Shown: one piece after another, positions 1 through 7,728 of the stretch | Layout of the letters: each line of letters starts with the position of its first letter | Numbering within the stretch: position 1 is the stretch's first letter | Source: Marine group II euryarchaeote REDSEA-S43_B8 | GTDB lineage: Archaea > Thermoplasmatota > Poseidoniia > Poseidoniales > Thalassarchaeaceae | Length of the DNA stretch: 8,466 bases | Assembly (NCBI GenBank): GCA_001629235.1 | Contig: LUSA01000062.1 | Span: forward strand, 23,554-32,019 | Direction: 5' to 3' | The notes under the pieces: model-generated | The model's input: the letters and a program-made list of their open reading frames with translations, nothing else | Database searches by the model: none | Told to the model about the DNA's origin: nothing | Program-made: the position numbers and the translations under genes

Positions 1-2383
1 TGGTTGAAGTGACCTCTGAAACCTTCTCGAGGTCTGCTCCTGGAGGGAGTAGTTCTCTGAAGGCGGTCTGATGTGTCTCTTTGTTGCTTATTCTGTCCTC
101 TATGGGAGTAGTCCAGGACTTGGGCAGAGGGGTGCTTGGTCCGTTCTGTCCGGGTCCTGGGTTCCCGATTCCAATCTCGATTATCCTGTGGAAAACGTTT
201 CCGAATGTTGCTGGGTCAACAGACAGCGAGTGTTCTTGCCGATTCTGGGAATCGTCGTTTGTCGTGGTAGTGCTTGACTCTAATCCGGCTCTCACCTCCA
301 TCCAATGGCACCTTGGGCAATCGAAGTAGGATGGTAGCTTGCTGGGATTCGCCCTGACTATCGTCGAGTAGCTAATCGGTTCTGGGATTTCTGGCTTGGG
401 GTCTTTTTCTATGATGATACGGGATGCTGTGTCAATAATCTCGACTTGTTGAATCGGGGTCGTGAAGACGTTTCCATCGCTTCCGATTCCGGTGAAGCAC
501 TCTGGATGGTGTAGCATTATGATGCCAGTCTTGTTCCTACAGCCCAAGTATGCGTCTTCCATTATCGAGGCTGGACATATCTTTCTGTCACCCCCGTTGA
601 CTAACATTGGTTCGGAGTGTGCGTCTGTGGGGCTCAACCATGGGGAGTTGTTCTCATTCCTTCTCGATGAGCCCATCCTCAAGGATTCCAGCCACATCTG
701 TCCTAGTTGAGGAGCTTCCTTATCATACGTCCATGGAAGTAAGATTCCCTCTTCTTCTACCCATTCAGTGCCCTTGGGGGATCCAGCAATGATTAGCCTC
801 TCCTCTGCCCTGGTGGCTGCGACGTATAGGAGCCTCCTTGCCTCGGCGTTCTTCCTGGCCCTGTGAAGGAGGGTTGCGTGATTCCAGAGTGCGGAAATAG
901 GCGTCTTTCCCGAGGGCCATGGCTTTGGGTGACCTGCAAACATTTCTGGTCCGACTATCAGTCTGCTGTTCTGCTCATTCCTCATGTTGGTCTGTCTGGA
1001 GGAAAATAGGTCTGCTAGGACGACCACCTTCGCCTCTAGTCCCTTGGAGCTGTGAATCGTCATGACACGTACAGCATCGCTTTGCGGGATCGTGGATGCC
1101 TCGAGAGACTGGGAGCTCCTTTCCCTCAGGTCCCTTAGTCGGTCGGCGAGCACTATCGGATCACCGCCGACCTGCTCTGAAAGCTCCCTGAACAGTTCGA
1201 CGAAATTCTCGGCATCCTGACGGGATACGTCATCTGGGTATGCCACTAGCAAGTCAGAGCGGTCTATTGTATCCTCGAGTAGTTCCGCCAACCTGGAGGA
1301 AGATGAGAGCTCGCACCACCGAGAGACCAATGCCCTCTGTCTCTCGTCACTGCAGTGGGATAACATGACTGAGAGAAGGTTCGCACCCTTCTCTGCCGAT
1401 GACAGATACCTCTGAAGTTGTCCATCGCTCATTCCAATCAGAGGAGAACGGGCGACCCATGCTGCATTATGACGGGAATTTGGTCTCGCAGCCAATTGCA
1501 CCAGTCCCTCTAGAAGGCTTCCCTCTCGATCTACCTGCGATGGCACTCCTACATCTTGGAGGTTCCTGACGATAACGTCCCTGAGGTTCACCCTGTTAGG
1601 AAGTAGGATTGTAATATCGCTGGGCTGGACTGGTTCTCCGGAATCCACTTCTTTCCATTTCCCGCATGAGGACTTTACCCTGACCGGTGTTCCCTCAATC
1701 AGGCTTCTTACCCTCAATGCGATTAGCAGTGCCTGCCTCTCTAGCCTGTCCGGGCTGCCTGGACCGAAGGGGTCCAAGTGCGTCTCCAGATTGGTTGGGG
1801 GGTCAGATGAGTCATCAGAGTCAGGCGGGCATATCCACTCGATTGATGCTGTGGCGTCCCTCTTATCGGGGAACGAGTGCAGTGTCTGGGAGGATGCGTA
1901 GAAGTCTGCCTTTGAGAGGATCCTATGCCTGTCAGAGAAAAGGTCTTCCCACCACTCGTTCATTACTTCCAACAGCCCTCCAGCAGAACGATAGTTCACC
2001 TTCAAGGATACCATTCCCTCCTGTCGGGCCCTTACCTCCTCTGAAGATGGGGCGGGAAGGTCCCAGTCGGTTGCGTCGAAAGGAATCCAGGGGGCCAAGT
2101 CCCTGCCGCCCCTCTCCAAATACTCAGTAGCCCTAGCTATTGACGAAAGGTGGTCATTCCTCGGATCCCTGCTGTGTGTCTCCCTCCTTAGTGATGGCTT
2201 CCTGGTGAGTTCCGGCACACTGGAGAACTCGTGAACGTTCACTGCCCTCAGGGACTTTGCGTAGTCTAGGAATCCTGTGACCTCCGCCTGTCTGAAGGCG
2301 TAGATACTCTGCTTAACGTCTCCTACATAGCATACCGTTGGTTCCCAGGGGGTATCCGAGGGGCGAGTTATCTTGAGCCTCAT
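1..2383 (-). CDS. addA: AddA-like helicase, C-terminal half with start of nuclease domain (out of frame; 3' truncated by window edge)
   Basis: This frame continues the helicase interrupted near 2360 and stays open to the left edge (794 codons from an ATG at 2383). The helicase-like sequence itself starts near 2359; the ATG lies inside the motif II codons of the other frame. Motifs, numbered from that ATG: motif III VGDVKQSIYAFR (20-31), motif IV NYRS (130-133), a DITILLPNR segment, motif V TIHSSKGLE (442-450) and motif VI YVAATRAEERL (520-530). A C-terminal RecB/AddA-type nuclease domain then begins: SYFDCPRCHW with C689 and C692, and GNVFHRI with G728 and H732. The catalytic D and D-x-K residues would lie beyond the window. 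Having nuclease domains in both subunits points to AddAB rather than RecBCD organisation. No stop codon occurs in about 790 codons, so decay after the frame break has been slight or the break is artificial. If the break is real, a separately initiated C-terminal protein is possible but lacks Walker A. Confidence 0.87.
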   Translation of the reverse strand, partial: MRLKITRPSDTPWEPTVCYVGDVKQSIYAFRQAEVTGFLDYAKSLRAVNVHEFSSVPELTRKPSLRRETHSRDPRNDHLSSIARATEYLERGGRDLAPWIPFDATDWDLPAPSSEEVRARQEGMVSLKVNYRSAGGLLEVMNEWWEDLFSDRHRILSKADFYASSQTLHSFPDKRDATASIEWICPPDSDDSSDPPTNLETHLDPFGPGSPDRLERQALLIALRVRSLIEGTPVRVKSSCGKWKEVDSGEPVQPSDITILLPNRVNLRDVIVRNLQDVGVPSQVDREGSLLEGLVQLAARPNSRHNAAWVARSPLIGMSDGQLQRYLSSAEKGANLLSVMLSHCSDERQRALVSRWCELSSSSRLAELLEDTIDRSDLLVAYPDDVSRQDAENFVELFRELSEQVGGDPIVLADRLRDLRERSSQSLEASTIPQSDAVRVMTIHSSKGLEAKVVVLADLFSSRQTNMRNEQNSRLIVGPEMFAGHPKPWPSGKTPISALWNHATLLHRARKNAEARRLLYVAATRAEERLIIAGSPKGTEWVEEEGILLPWTYDKEAPQLGQMWLESLRMGSSRRNENNSPWLSPTDAHSEPMLVNGGDRKICPASIMEDAYLGCRNKTGIIMLHHPECFTGIGSDGNVFTTPIQQVEIIDTASRIIIEKDPKPEIPEPISYSTIVRANPSKLPSYFDCPRCHWMEVRAGLESSTTTTNDDSQNRQEHSLSVDPATFGNVFHRIIEIGIGNPGPGQNGPSTPLPKSWTTPIEDRISNKETHQTAFRELLPPGADLEKVSEVTST
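8..2383 (-). other. Extent of the out-of-frame C-terminal AddA half, complete codons only near the left edge
   Basis: Bookkeeping entry: within this stretch the minus-strand frame shared by motifs III-VI and the partial nuclease domain has no stop codon. It shows that the loss of frame near 2360 is a single event and that the C-terminal half has not decayed further. The functional description is in the CDS entry covering 1-2383. Confidence 0.6.
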
Positions 2384-4136
2384 CGATGATGAACGCCCTG
2401 AACCTTCTTCGGATTTGACCTAGGAGGAGGTGCCGACTCTCGATATCGGCTCGCATTGCTTCCAGTCTCGAGGCCGCCGCGCCGGCCAGGTTGCGATTTT
2501 CCTCGAGATTGGAGATTGCTTCTAATGCCCTGTGGATATGATCGTCCCTCCATGGGCTGTTCTGGTCTATGGAGTCCAGAGCCTGTTGGACGCTGGGGTG
2601 GTAGAACGTCCGGCATACCTCGGGGCAGTTTGCCAGCAGTAGGTCTCCTGCTAGCCTCTGGATGTCGTCGAAGTCGTGAGCCTCATCACGTTGCTTTAGG
2701 TTCTTAATGACGCCCTGGAATCCCAGATGCAGAAGGTGGAGATCTCTGAGATTCTGGATCTCGGCCTCTAGGCTGAAATGATGATGCTTATTGGGATTCT
2801 CGAGTCTCTCGGGGATGTTCATTTCCAGGGCGATAATCGGCTTCGACCAATCATCGGGGACCTGCGGCGGCTCGGACTCTCCTAGTAGGATTGCCATCCT
2901 CACGAAGTGGAGGACCATACTGCCCAATTCATCCGACCAGATACCAGATAGCTCGGCTGTTTTCTCCTTCAATGTGGTTTTGTAAAGTGCCTTCAGGTTC
3001 GGATCTTTGATATCGGCGAAACTCCTAATCCCTGCTTCCCACTCATCTGATGGGAGCTTCATTCTTGGGAAGTGCCTCATTTCCTTTGCCATCAGCGTGG
3101 ACGGACTTACAGTGCACGTCAGTACGTGCCCCATCCAGCAGAGTTTCCCCCAAGAATCGGTGGGAGGTCCCGTTCTATCGAGCTCTTCTAGGCAAGCCAT
3201 CCTAGTCTCGGCTGCCCATCCGGATGTAGAGGGAGTCTGGATGCATTCCTTGATTGTCTCGAAGACTACCCGGATGATTTTGTGGACTCTCTCGGCTTGT
3301 TCGTTGATGTCCGCTTCTTCTATCGATGACATGATCATCGCGAGTAGCTTGTCCCTGTCCACGTTGCCTTTTTCGTCCATTACTTTGCGAGATGACTCCT
3401 CAACGAACACCGATTTTCCCACCAGTGCTCGGAGCACTCGAGAAGCAGAAGTCCTGCCAGAGTAGTGCTGGGCAACCCTGTCTCTCGCGGAAAGTACCTC
3501 GGTAGCGATAGGCGCGGGAATCCCCGCATCGACCGCATCCCCGATTCTGGATCTATCGCTTGCGAGCCTCCATATCGTTCTGAGGGACGTCTCCACTAGG
3601 ATCGCCCTCGCAGCGTCAGAGACATTCTCCCTACTGAGGGCGTCCCCCAGTTTCCCTCTATACGGAGAAACTAGCTGAGACAGGAACGAGTCAATGGTGC
3701 CGATGGGGGCATCCTCGAGGAGAGTGAGGAGTTGTTCGATGAAGCCTTGGCTCTTGACCCTTGGATCGTAGCGATGTTTGCTGTCTTCCCCGAGGGGCCC
3801 TGGCCTGATTCTCGAGATGGATTTTCGTAGTCTGTCCTTCATCTCGTCGGCTGCTCTGTTGGTGAATGTGAGTAGTACTACCTCGCTTGGTAGTAGACCA
3901 TCCCAATCCTGCAGATTGGTCCTCTCGGAGGCTGGTGCGGTTACCATCCCCCCTCCAATACTTGGTGCCCTAGCTGGCTTTGGGAGGATTCGGGTTGCTC
4001 TCTGGTCGTTGGCCAGATAGTGCTCGATGACTCTGTCAACGATGGTACTTGTCTTACCGGTTCCGGCTCCTGCGTCGATTACGATATGCGAGTCCAGATT
4101 CAGAGCCAGTCGCTGGGCCGTGTTCAGTCGAATCAG
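2313..4136 (-). CDS. addA: AddA-like UvrD-family helicase, N-terminal half (frame broken before motif III)
   Basis: This is the ATP-binding half of a superfamily 1A helicase, read from a CTG start (translated as Met) to a premature TAA at 2315-2313; 607 residues. Seen in order: Q-motif glutamine Q8, Walker A AGAGTGKT (22-29), motif Ia TFTNRAADEM (90-99), GTIDSF (146-151), a long helical 1B/2B-type region (about 155-570) and motif II IIDEAQD with D585-E586. After DEAQDNSPL the frame reads a short unrelated tail ending in CRRR and stops, while the true continuation lies in another frame from about 2359. Between motifs I and Ia there are about 60 residues rather than the usual 30, including a Pro/Gly/Ala-rich stretch near 50-75. 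The first ATG in frame (3947, residue 64) lies after Walker A, so a gene call starting there would lose the ATP-binding site. It should act with the upstream AddB-like subunit as the DNA-unwinding motor. On its own this fragment cannot be a working helicase. Confidence 0.88.
   Translation of the reverse strand: MIRLNTAQRLALNLDSHIVIDAGAGTGKTSTIVDRVIEHYLANDQRATRILPKPARAPSIGGGMVTAPASERTNLQDWDGLLPSEVVLLTFTNRAADEMKDRLRKSISRIRPGPLGEDSKHRYDPRVKSQGFIEQLLTLLEDAPIGTIDSFLSQLVSPYRGKLGDALSRENVSDAARAILVETSLRTIWRLASDRSRIGDAVDAGIPAPIATEVLSARDRVAQHYSGRTSASRVLRALVGKSVFVEESSRKVMDEKGNVDRDKLLAMIMSSIEEADINEQAERVHKIIRVVFETIKECIQTPSTSGWAAETRMACLEELDRTGPPTDSWGKLCWMGHVLTCTVSPSTLMAKEMRHFPRMKLPSDEWEAGIRSFADIKDPNLKALYKTTLKEKTAELSGIWSDELGSMVLHFVRMAILLGESEPPQVPDDWSKPIIALEMNIPERLENPNKHHHFSLEAEIQNLRDLHLLHLGFQGVIKNLKQRDEAHDFDDIQRLAGDLLLANCPEVCRTFYHPSVQQALDSIDQNSPWRDDHIHRALEAISNLEENRNLAGAAASRLEAMRADIESRHLLLGQIRRRFRAFIIDEAQDNSPLGYPLGTNGMLCRRR
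2355..2366 (-). other. Frame break in the addA-like gene between motifs II and III
   Basis: Upstream of this point the helicase frame reads DEAQDNSPL. Downstream the helicase continues as SDTPWEPTVCYVGDVKQSIY in the +1 frame. Joined here, only 14 residues separate DEAQD from VGD. UvrD, RecB and AddA proteins have about 21-24, including a conserved glutamine four or five residues after DExQD that is absent here. The simplest reading is a deletion of length 3n+2, roughly 20-30 bases, rather than a one-base error. The sequence TCG-CCC-CTC-GGA could in principle slip +1 at CCC-C, but slippage would not restore the missing residues. Confidence 0.75.
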
Positions 4137-7100
4137 AAAGACCCCTCCATCCTAACATCGCAGATTTCTCTCACGGGACAATATGCACAGACTTTCGGGG
4201 AAGGGGTGGGGTGTACCTTTCCCAATCTGGCATCGCTAGCTACTCTCATGGCTACAGAGAGGCGTTGGGCCAACCAAGCCCTGAAATGATCTGAGTCGGC
4301 TTTCTCGTCCTCATCCATGAATCTGTGTAATCCTGAAGTGATTGTGGTTTGTGTACCGATATTTATTCCCGAACGAGGAGAGTCGAATAGTGAGGATAAT
4401 TCTAGGAAGTGTTCTGATTTGTGCCCGATGACGGAAATTCCGGCTGCAACGACCAAGTCACCGGGATGGGCTTCCTCCCACGCCCTGGCATAAATGGCAA
4501 GTTGGAGTTCTTCGAGAAGACCCATGTAATGTCTATTCCTTTGGGAAGATTCCTCGGAGGTCTTGAGATCCCTGATTGCAATCAGTCTTCTCGGCCTCCA
4601 TCCCGATCCTGTGACCCGAACCGGTGCCACGGAATCGCTCCCTTCGTCGTCGATCCAAGTTTCCGAAGCCAGGTCCATTGGTAGTAAGTCGACTCTATCT
4701 ATCCATCCTCTGACTCTGATTGGATCTATCTCTCCTCTTACGGATATCTCAGGAGTTGGGTGAAGTTGGACGTAGTCTGAGGAGGTGTTACCGATCTTCC
4801 ACTCGATCGACAGGGGTGCAGAGTCGCCTAGGTCGAGCTCCGCTGTTACTATGCTTCCTATCCTGCCTCTGGGAGGGATTGGTTTTGGATCTGCCAGCCA
4901 ACTACCCCATTCTTCCCTATCCATCCCGGTAAGAGATCTGAGTCGTTGGGTCGATACGGCATCGGTCCTCTCCAGCCAGGGAGCTCTGGAGTCCAATGAC
5001 TCGAGTGCTATGCGCATGACCTCATCTTGGTCCAGTCCAGATCTCTGTACGCTGACATGGCCAAGACCGCCGTTATGCCCCCTCTCTACGCTGGTCTCGA
5101 AGCCTAGAGTTTTGGCGATTATGTCATGATGGACGTTGTGAAGAAGTTCCCCGTACGTCCTATTGTCTATGTCCTCTCCCTGCAACTCCTCTCTTTCTGC
5201 ACCTAGTTCCCTGGAGAGCCATCCTCTTCTCGGACACCTTAACCAGTCCTGGAGTCTGGTCGGGGACCACACCTGTATCTCCTGGGGAGCCTCCCCGGAG
5301 TGACCGTGTCTGGAGTCGCTGACTTGGCTCAATGGGGTGATCTTCCCATTTACGGAGGCTCCCACCACTGGCCATCTACCATTGGTTCTGGGTGATTCTA
5401 TTCCTTCTGGTGGTTTGCCGTGAAACTTCAGGTTCTCAATGGAGAGTATGTGCGAGTGGTTTTCCTTAGGCAGATATCCGTCCATGGAGGCTATGGTCGG
5501 CTGCCTTCTCTCTCGGTCCCTCTGAACAGCTGTGTCTAGAGGGATTGAGACAGCGCTGGGGTTGATTGGCGGGTCGCAAGGAGGCCTGCCCTGTCTTATC
5601 CTGAGACCATCGATCTGTCTAGAGGCCCTGGGTGAGGGGAACGGATAGATCATTTCGTGAGTTTCGGATTCGATGCCGGACAACTCGAAGTCCCTGGCCC
5701 ATTCTCTTATTGGCGCAGCTGGTGGTGACGTTTCGTCCATGCTCGGGTCGAGGACGAAAACCTCTTGAGAGCAATTCAGTAGGTGCAGCAAATTGTGCCT
5801 GGCGTCTCTGATTGGTGCGTCTGGTCTAAGGATTCCTAGCGAGTGTCGTTCGTCCTCACCAACGAATGGCACCTTGGGCACTCTCAATTCCCATGATGAA
5901 CTGGACAGGTTTGACAGAACCACCAGGTCGGCAGAGCATCCCAGAGCCTCCTCTGGAGTCATCACAGAAACGCTGCTAGTGAAGTTGGAACCTCCCGTCA
6001 TTGCCTTGGTCTGATCGGCAATTGAGCAGAGCTCGTCGACCCAGTCGGATCCTAGGGTGTGGGTAGGGTGTCCTGATCTTCTCTGCATCTCCCTTAGGGT
6101 TGCTCGCTCTTCGATGAGGGCACTTACTGCTGCTGCTGGGGAGAGTCCTCTACCTGGGAAGCGGGCCATCTGAGATGGCATGTCGATTAGGGAGAGCGTG
6201 TTATGCAGCCATTCGTCACCGTCTTTCGGGGAATCCGGCATAGGAAGGCGCTGGCCAGAATAGCATCCCACGGCGTCCTTTAGGTTGCCAATCAGTTCTC
6301 GGTCATGCCCTCGGAGTAACGGTCGAATAGATACTGCCAGGCACATTAGCCACCATTGTGTTGATTCCTTTATTGGGCCGTCTCTCTCATCAGTTGGTTG
6401 TCTGGAAAGTGTCTCAAGCCACTTTGACAGTGCACCTGGTCCGCCAAGGACATGCTCATTCCTAGCTAGCCTAGTTAGTAATTCAGAGTCGGCTAGAGGG
6501 GAGATTTCTGGATCTGATGGATGATTTTCTGGTTCCTCGAATGGAACTACCGAGGTTTGGAGAGACAGTGCTCTGAGGCTCTCGAGCGAGAAGGAGTCGG
6601 CTCCGTGTCCCAATCTTGCTAGGAATAGTATCCAGTGACCGATGGGGTGGGATGAAGGAGGCGCCCTCCTCCTTTCCATACAAACACCTATTTCCCCAAG
6701 CAGTTGCTCCCATCTGTTCCTGTTGTTCTCCAGAGCCGGGCCTACGATAATTATCTCAGAGTCCTCGCGGCTTAGCCTTTCAGCAACGATTCTAATGGCT
6801 ACTTCGAAGGAGTGGGACTCTCTATTCAGGAGGATCCTGGTCACATTATTGGTTTGTTCTAGTAGAGGGGCTCTTTGGGACGGGACCCAATCGGGAAGTT
6901 CACTTTGATCCTCGATCGGGTGTTGGTCTACTAGCATGTGTCCATGGTGACCAAGGCGGAAGTTTCCCGGGAAAGTTAGTTGGTGTATCGGTCTAATCTT
7001 CGAGAGGGACAGGAGAATCTGAGTGTGAGATTTGCTCATCACCGGCGAGTGGTCAAGCATGATTATCCCATCTATGTCCGAAATGGTGAATGGCGTCCTC

Positions 7101-7681
7101 CCCTTGTCCAGAGCATCGATTATCCGTTCGCATACCATGTCCGGGTGTGTGAATCGAAGTTTCTCCTCGAGCCTAGTGATTATCCTCCTGAATGTGGGGA
7201 TTCCAGGTCCTTCCCACCTCTCAGCGACCAGTTCCCTGGAAAGGTGGTGATGGAGGTTTGCTAGTGCCTCTGTCTTGCCCTTGCCCCACTTCATCTCTGG
7301 TAGCGGGTTGATCATCGGGAATCCCAGCCTCGAGGACTCCTTCTGACACTCGGCGTGAATGATGGCACTGAGTGGGCCTTGATTGGAGATTACTCGAGGT
7401 AGTCTCAGGTCTGCGACCAGTGAAGAAATCAGTGAATCCATGGTGTGGTGGAGGGTACGATCTACTGCTCCTCTGAGGTCTATTGATGACAGTGCTTGTC
7501 TCTTGGATTTCTCTGTTGGGTAGATTATGAGAATTCTCCCATGGAGGTTAGAATCATTGCTGGGTTTTCCTAGGGACTGTAGTCGGATGTGTTGTTTCAA
7601 CCAGTCCGGTATCCTCCCAGCTGGGACCTCCTCGATAGTCACAGAGTGTTCCGTTGGTGGCAAATCATCATCTCCGAGCAT
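4133..7681 (-). CDS. addB: AddB-like helicase-nuclease subunit with PD-(D/E)XK nuclease and Fe-S cysteines
   Basis: The 1182-residue product is close to the length of Bacillus AddB (about 1166). The N-terminal region (about 45-700) has the inactive-helicase-like layout of AddB: where AddB usually carries a Walker A, residues 54-63 read YPTEKSKRQA with no GKT, so it probably does not hydrolyse ATP. The C-terminal nuclease domain starts near residue 804. It shows C816 in RCPRRGW, G844-H848 (GELLH), GWIDRVD ending at D998, the catalytic-type DLK (D1038, K1040) and Q1060 in ELQLAIYARAW. Three more cysteines, C1165-x2-C1168-x5-C1174, sit at the extreme C terminus. One early and three late cysteines with this spacing form the 4Fe-4S cluster of AddB-type nucleases. 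Its role would be to cut one strand during break resection in complex with AddA. The start is the ATG at 7681: the frame is open to an earlier ATG at 7780, but that would overlap the upstream gene. The TGA overlaps the AddA-like start. Close alternatives are RecB-family or AdnA-type nucleases. Confidence 0.9.
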   Translation of the reverse strand: MLGDDDLPPTEHSVTIEEVPAGRIPDWLKQHIRLQSLGKPSNDSNLHGRILIIYPTEKSKRQALSSIDLRGAVDRTLHHTMDSLISSLVADLRLPRVISNQGPLSAIIHAECQKESSRLGFPMINPLPEMKWGKGKTEALANLHHHLSRELVAERWEGPGIPTFRRIITRLEEKLRFTHPDMVCERIIDALDKGRTPFTISDIDGIIMLDHSPVMSKSHTQILLSLSKIRPIHQLTFPGNFRLGHHGHMLVDQHPIEDQSELPDWVPSQRAPLLEQTNNVTRILLNRESHSFEVAIRIVAERLSREDSEIIIVGPALENNRNRWEQLLGEIGVCMERRRAPPSSHPIGHWILFLARLGHGADSFSLESLRALSLQTSVVPFEEPENHPSDPEISPLADSELLTRLARNEHVLGGPGALSKWLETLSRQPTDERDGPIKESTQWWLMCLAVSIRPLLRGHDRELIGNLKDAVGCYSGQRLPMPDSPKDGDEWLHNTLSLIDMPSQMARFPGRGLSPAAAVSALIEERATLREMQRRSGHPTHTLGSDWVDELCSIADQTKAMTGGSNFTSSVSVMTPEEALGCSADLVVLSNLSSSSWELRVPKVPFVGEDERHSLGILRPDAPIRDARHNLLHLLNCSQEVFVLDPSMDETSPPAAPIREWARDFELSGIESETHEMIYPFPSPRASRQIDGLRIRQGRPPCDPPINPSAVSIPLDTAVQRDRERRQPTIASMDGYLPKENHSHILSIENLKFHGKPPEGIESPRTNGRWPVVGASVNGKITPLSQVSDSRHGHSGEAPQEIQVWSPTRLQDWLRCPRRGWLSRELGAEREELQGEDIDNRTYGELLHNVHHDIIAKTLGFETSVERGHNGGLGHVSVQRSGLDQDEVMRIALESLDSRAPWLERTDAVSTQRLRSLTGMDREEWGSWLADPKPIPPRGRIGSIVTAELDLGDSAPLSIEWKIGNTSSDYVQLHPTPEISVRGEIDPIRVRGWIDRVDLLPMDLASETWIDDEGSDSVAPVRVTGSGWRPRRLIAIRDLKTSEESSQRNRHYMGLLEELQLAIYARAWEEAHPGDLVVAAGISVIGHKSEHFLELSSLFDSPRSGINIGTQTTITSGLHRFMDEDEKADSDHFRAWLAQRLSVAMRVASDARLGKVHPTPSPKVCAYCPVREICDVRMEGSF
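4134..4148 (-). promoter_or_regulatory. Ribosome-binding site and CTG start coupling addB-like to addA-like
   Basis: GGAGGGG (4148-4142) lies inside the last codons of the addB-like gene, five bases before CTG (4136-4134). The CTG overlaps the addB-like TGA (4135-4133) as CTGA, the equivalent of the common ATGA coupling. No ATG, GTG or TTG exists in the addA frame between its upstream TAG and the Walker A motif. Starting at CTG gives MIRLNTAQRLAL, which matches how UvrD/AddA proteins normally begin, with the Q-motif glutamine at residue 8. An ATT directly after it is a less likely start. Confidence 0.65.
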
Positions 7682-7700
7682 TGTGCATGCCCGGCGGTGG

Positions 7701-7708
7701 TTATTCAA
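7701..7708 (-). promoter_or_regulatory. Possible archaeal TATA-like box for the addB-like gene
   Basis: In the 47-base gap upstream of the addB-like start the only AT-rich stretch is TTGAATAA. Its centre lies about 23-26 bases before the ATG at 7681. No Shine-Dalgarno sequence precedes that ATG (the upstream bases are CCGGGCATGCACA). In archaea a TATA box about 25 bases upstream of the transcript start, with no ribosome-binding site, is the usual layout of a leaderless mRNA. The match is short and degenerate, and the same bases also sit in a small imperfect hairpin, so this is only a candidate. Confidence 0.2.
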
Positions 7709-7728
7709 CCCACTGATTGAGCGAGGGT

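Noticed and set aside
1687..2130. Plus-strand ORF of 147 codons
   Set aside because: It lies fully inside the AddA-like C-terminal half, whose minus-strand frame carries recognisable helicase motifs; its product is Pro/Ser/Arg-rich with no recognisable domain.
3007..3465. Plus-strand ORF of 152 codons
   Set aside because: Antisense shadow of the AddA-like N-terminal half; no ribosome-binding site or recognisable domain.
303..5880. A 16-base direct repeat, AATGGCACCTTGGGCA, near 304 and near 5864
   Set aside because: The two copies are read in different frames (CPRCHW and VPKVPF) and have unrelated flanks. Chance of such a pair in this length is about one percent, so coincidence is the likeliest explanation.
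7697..7713. Hairpin GTGG(G)TT-GAAT-AACCAC as a terminator of the surface-protein gene
   Set aside because: The stem has only six pairs with a bulge and no T-tract follows; the next bases are CGCCGGG.
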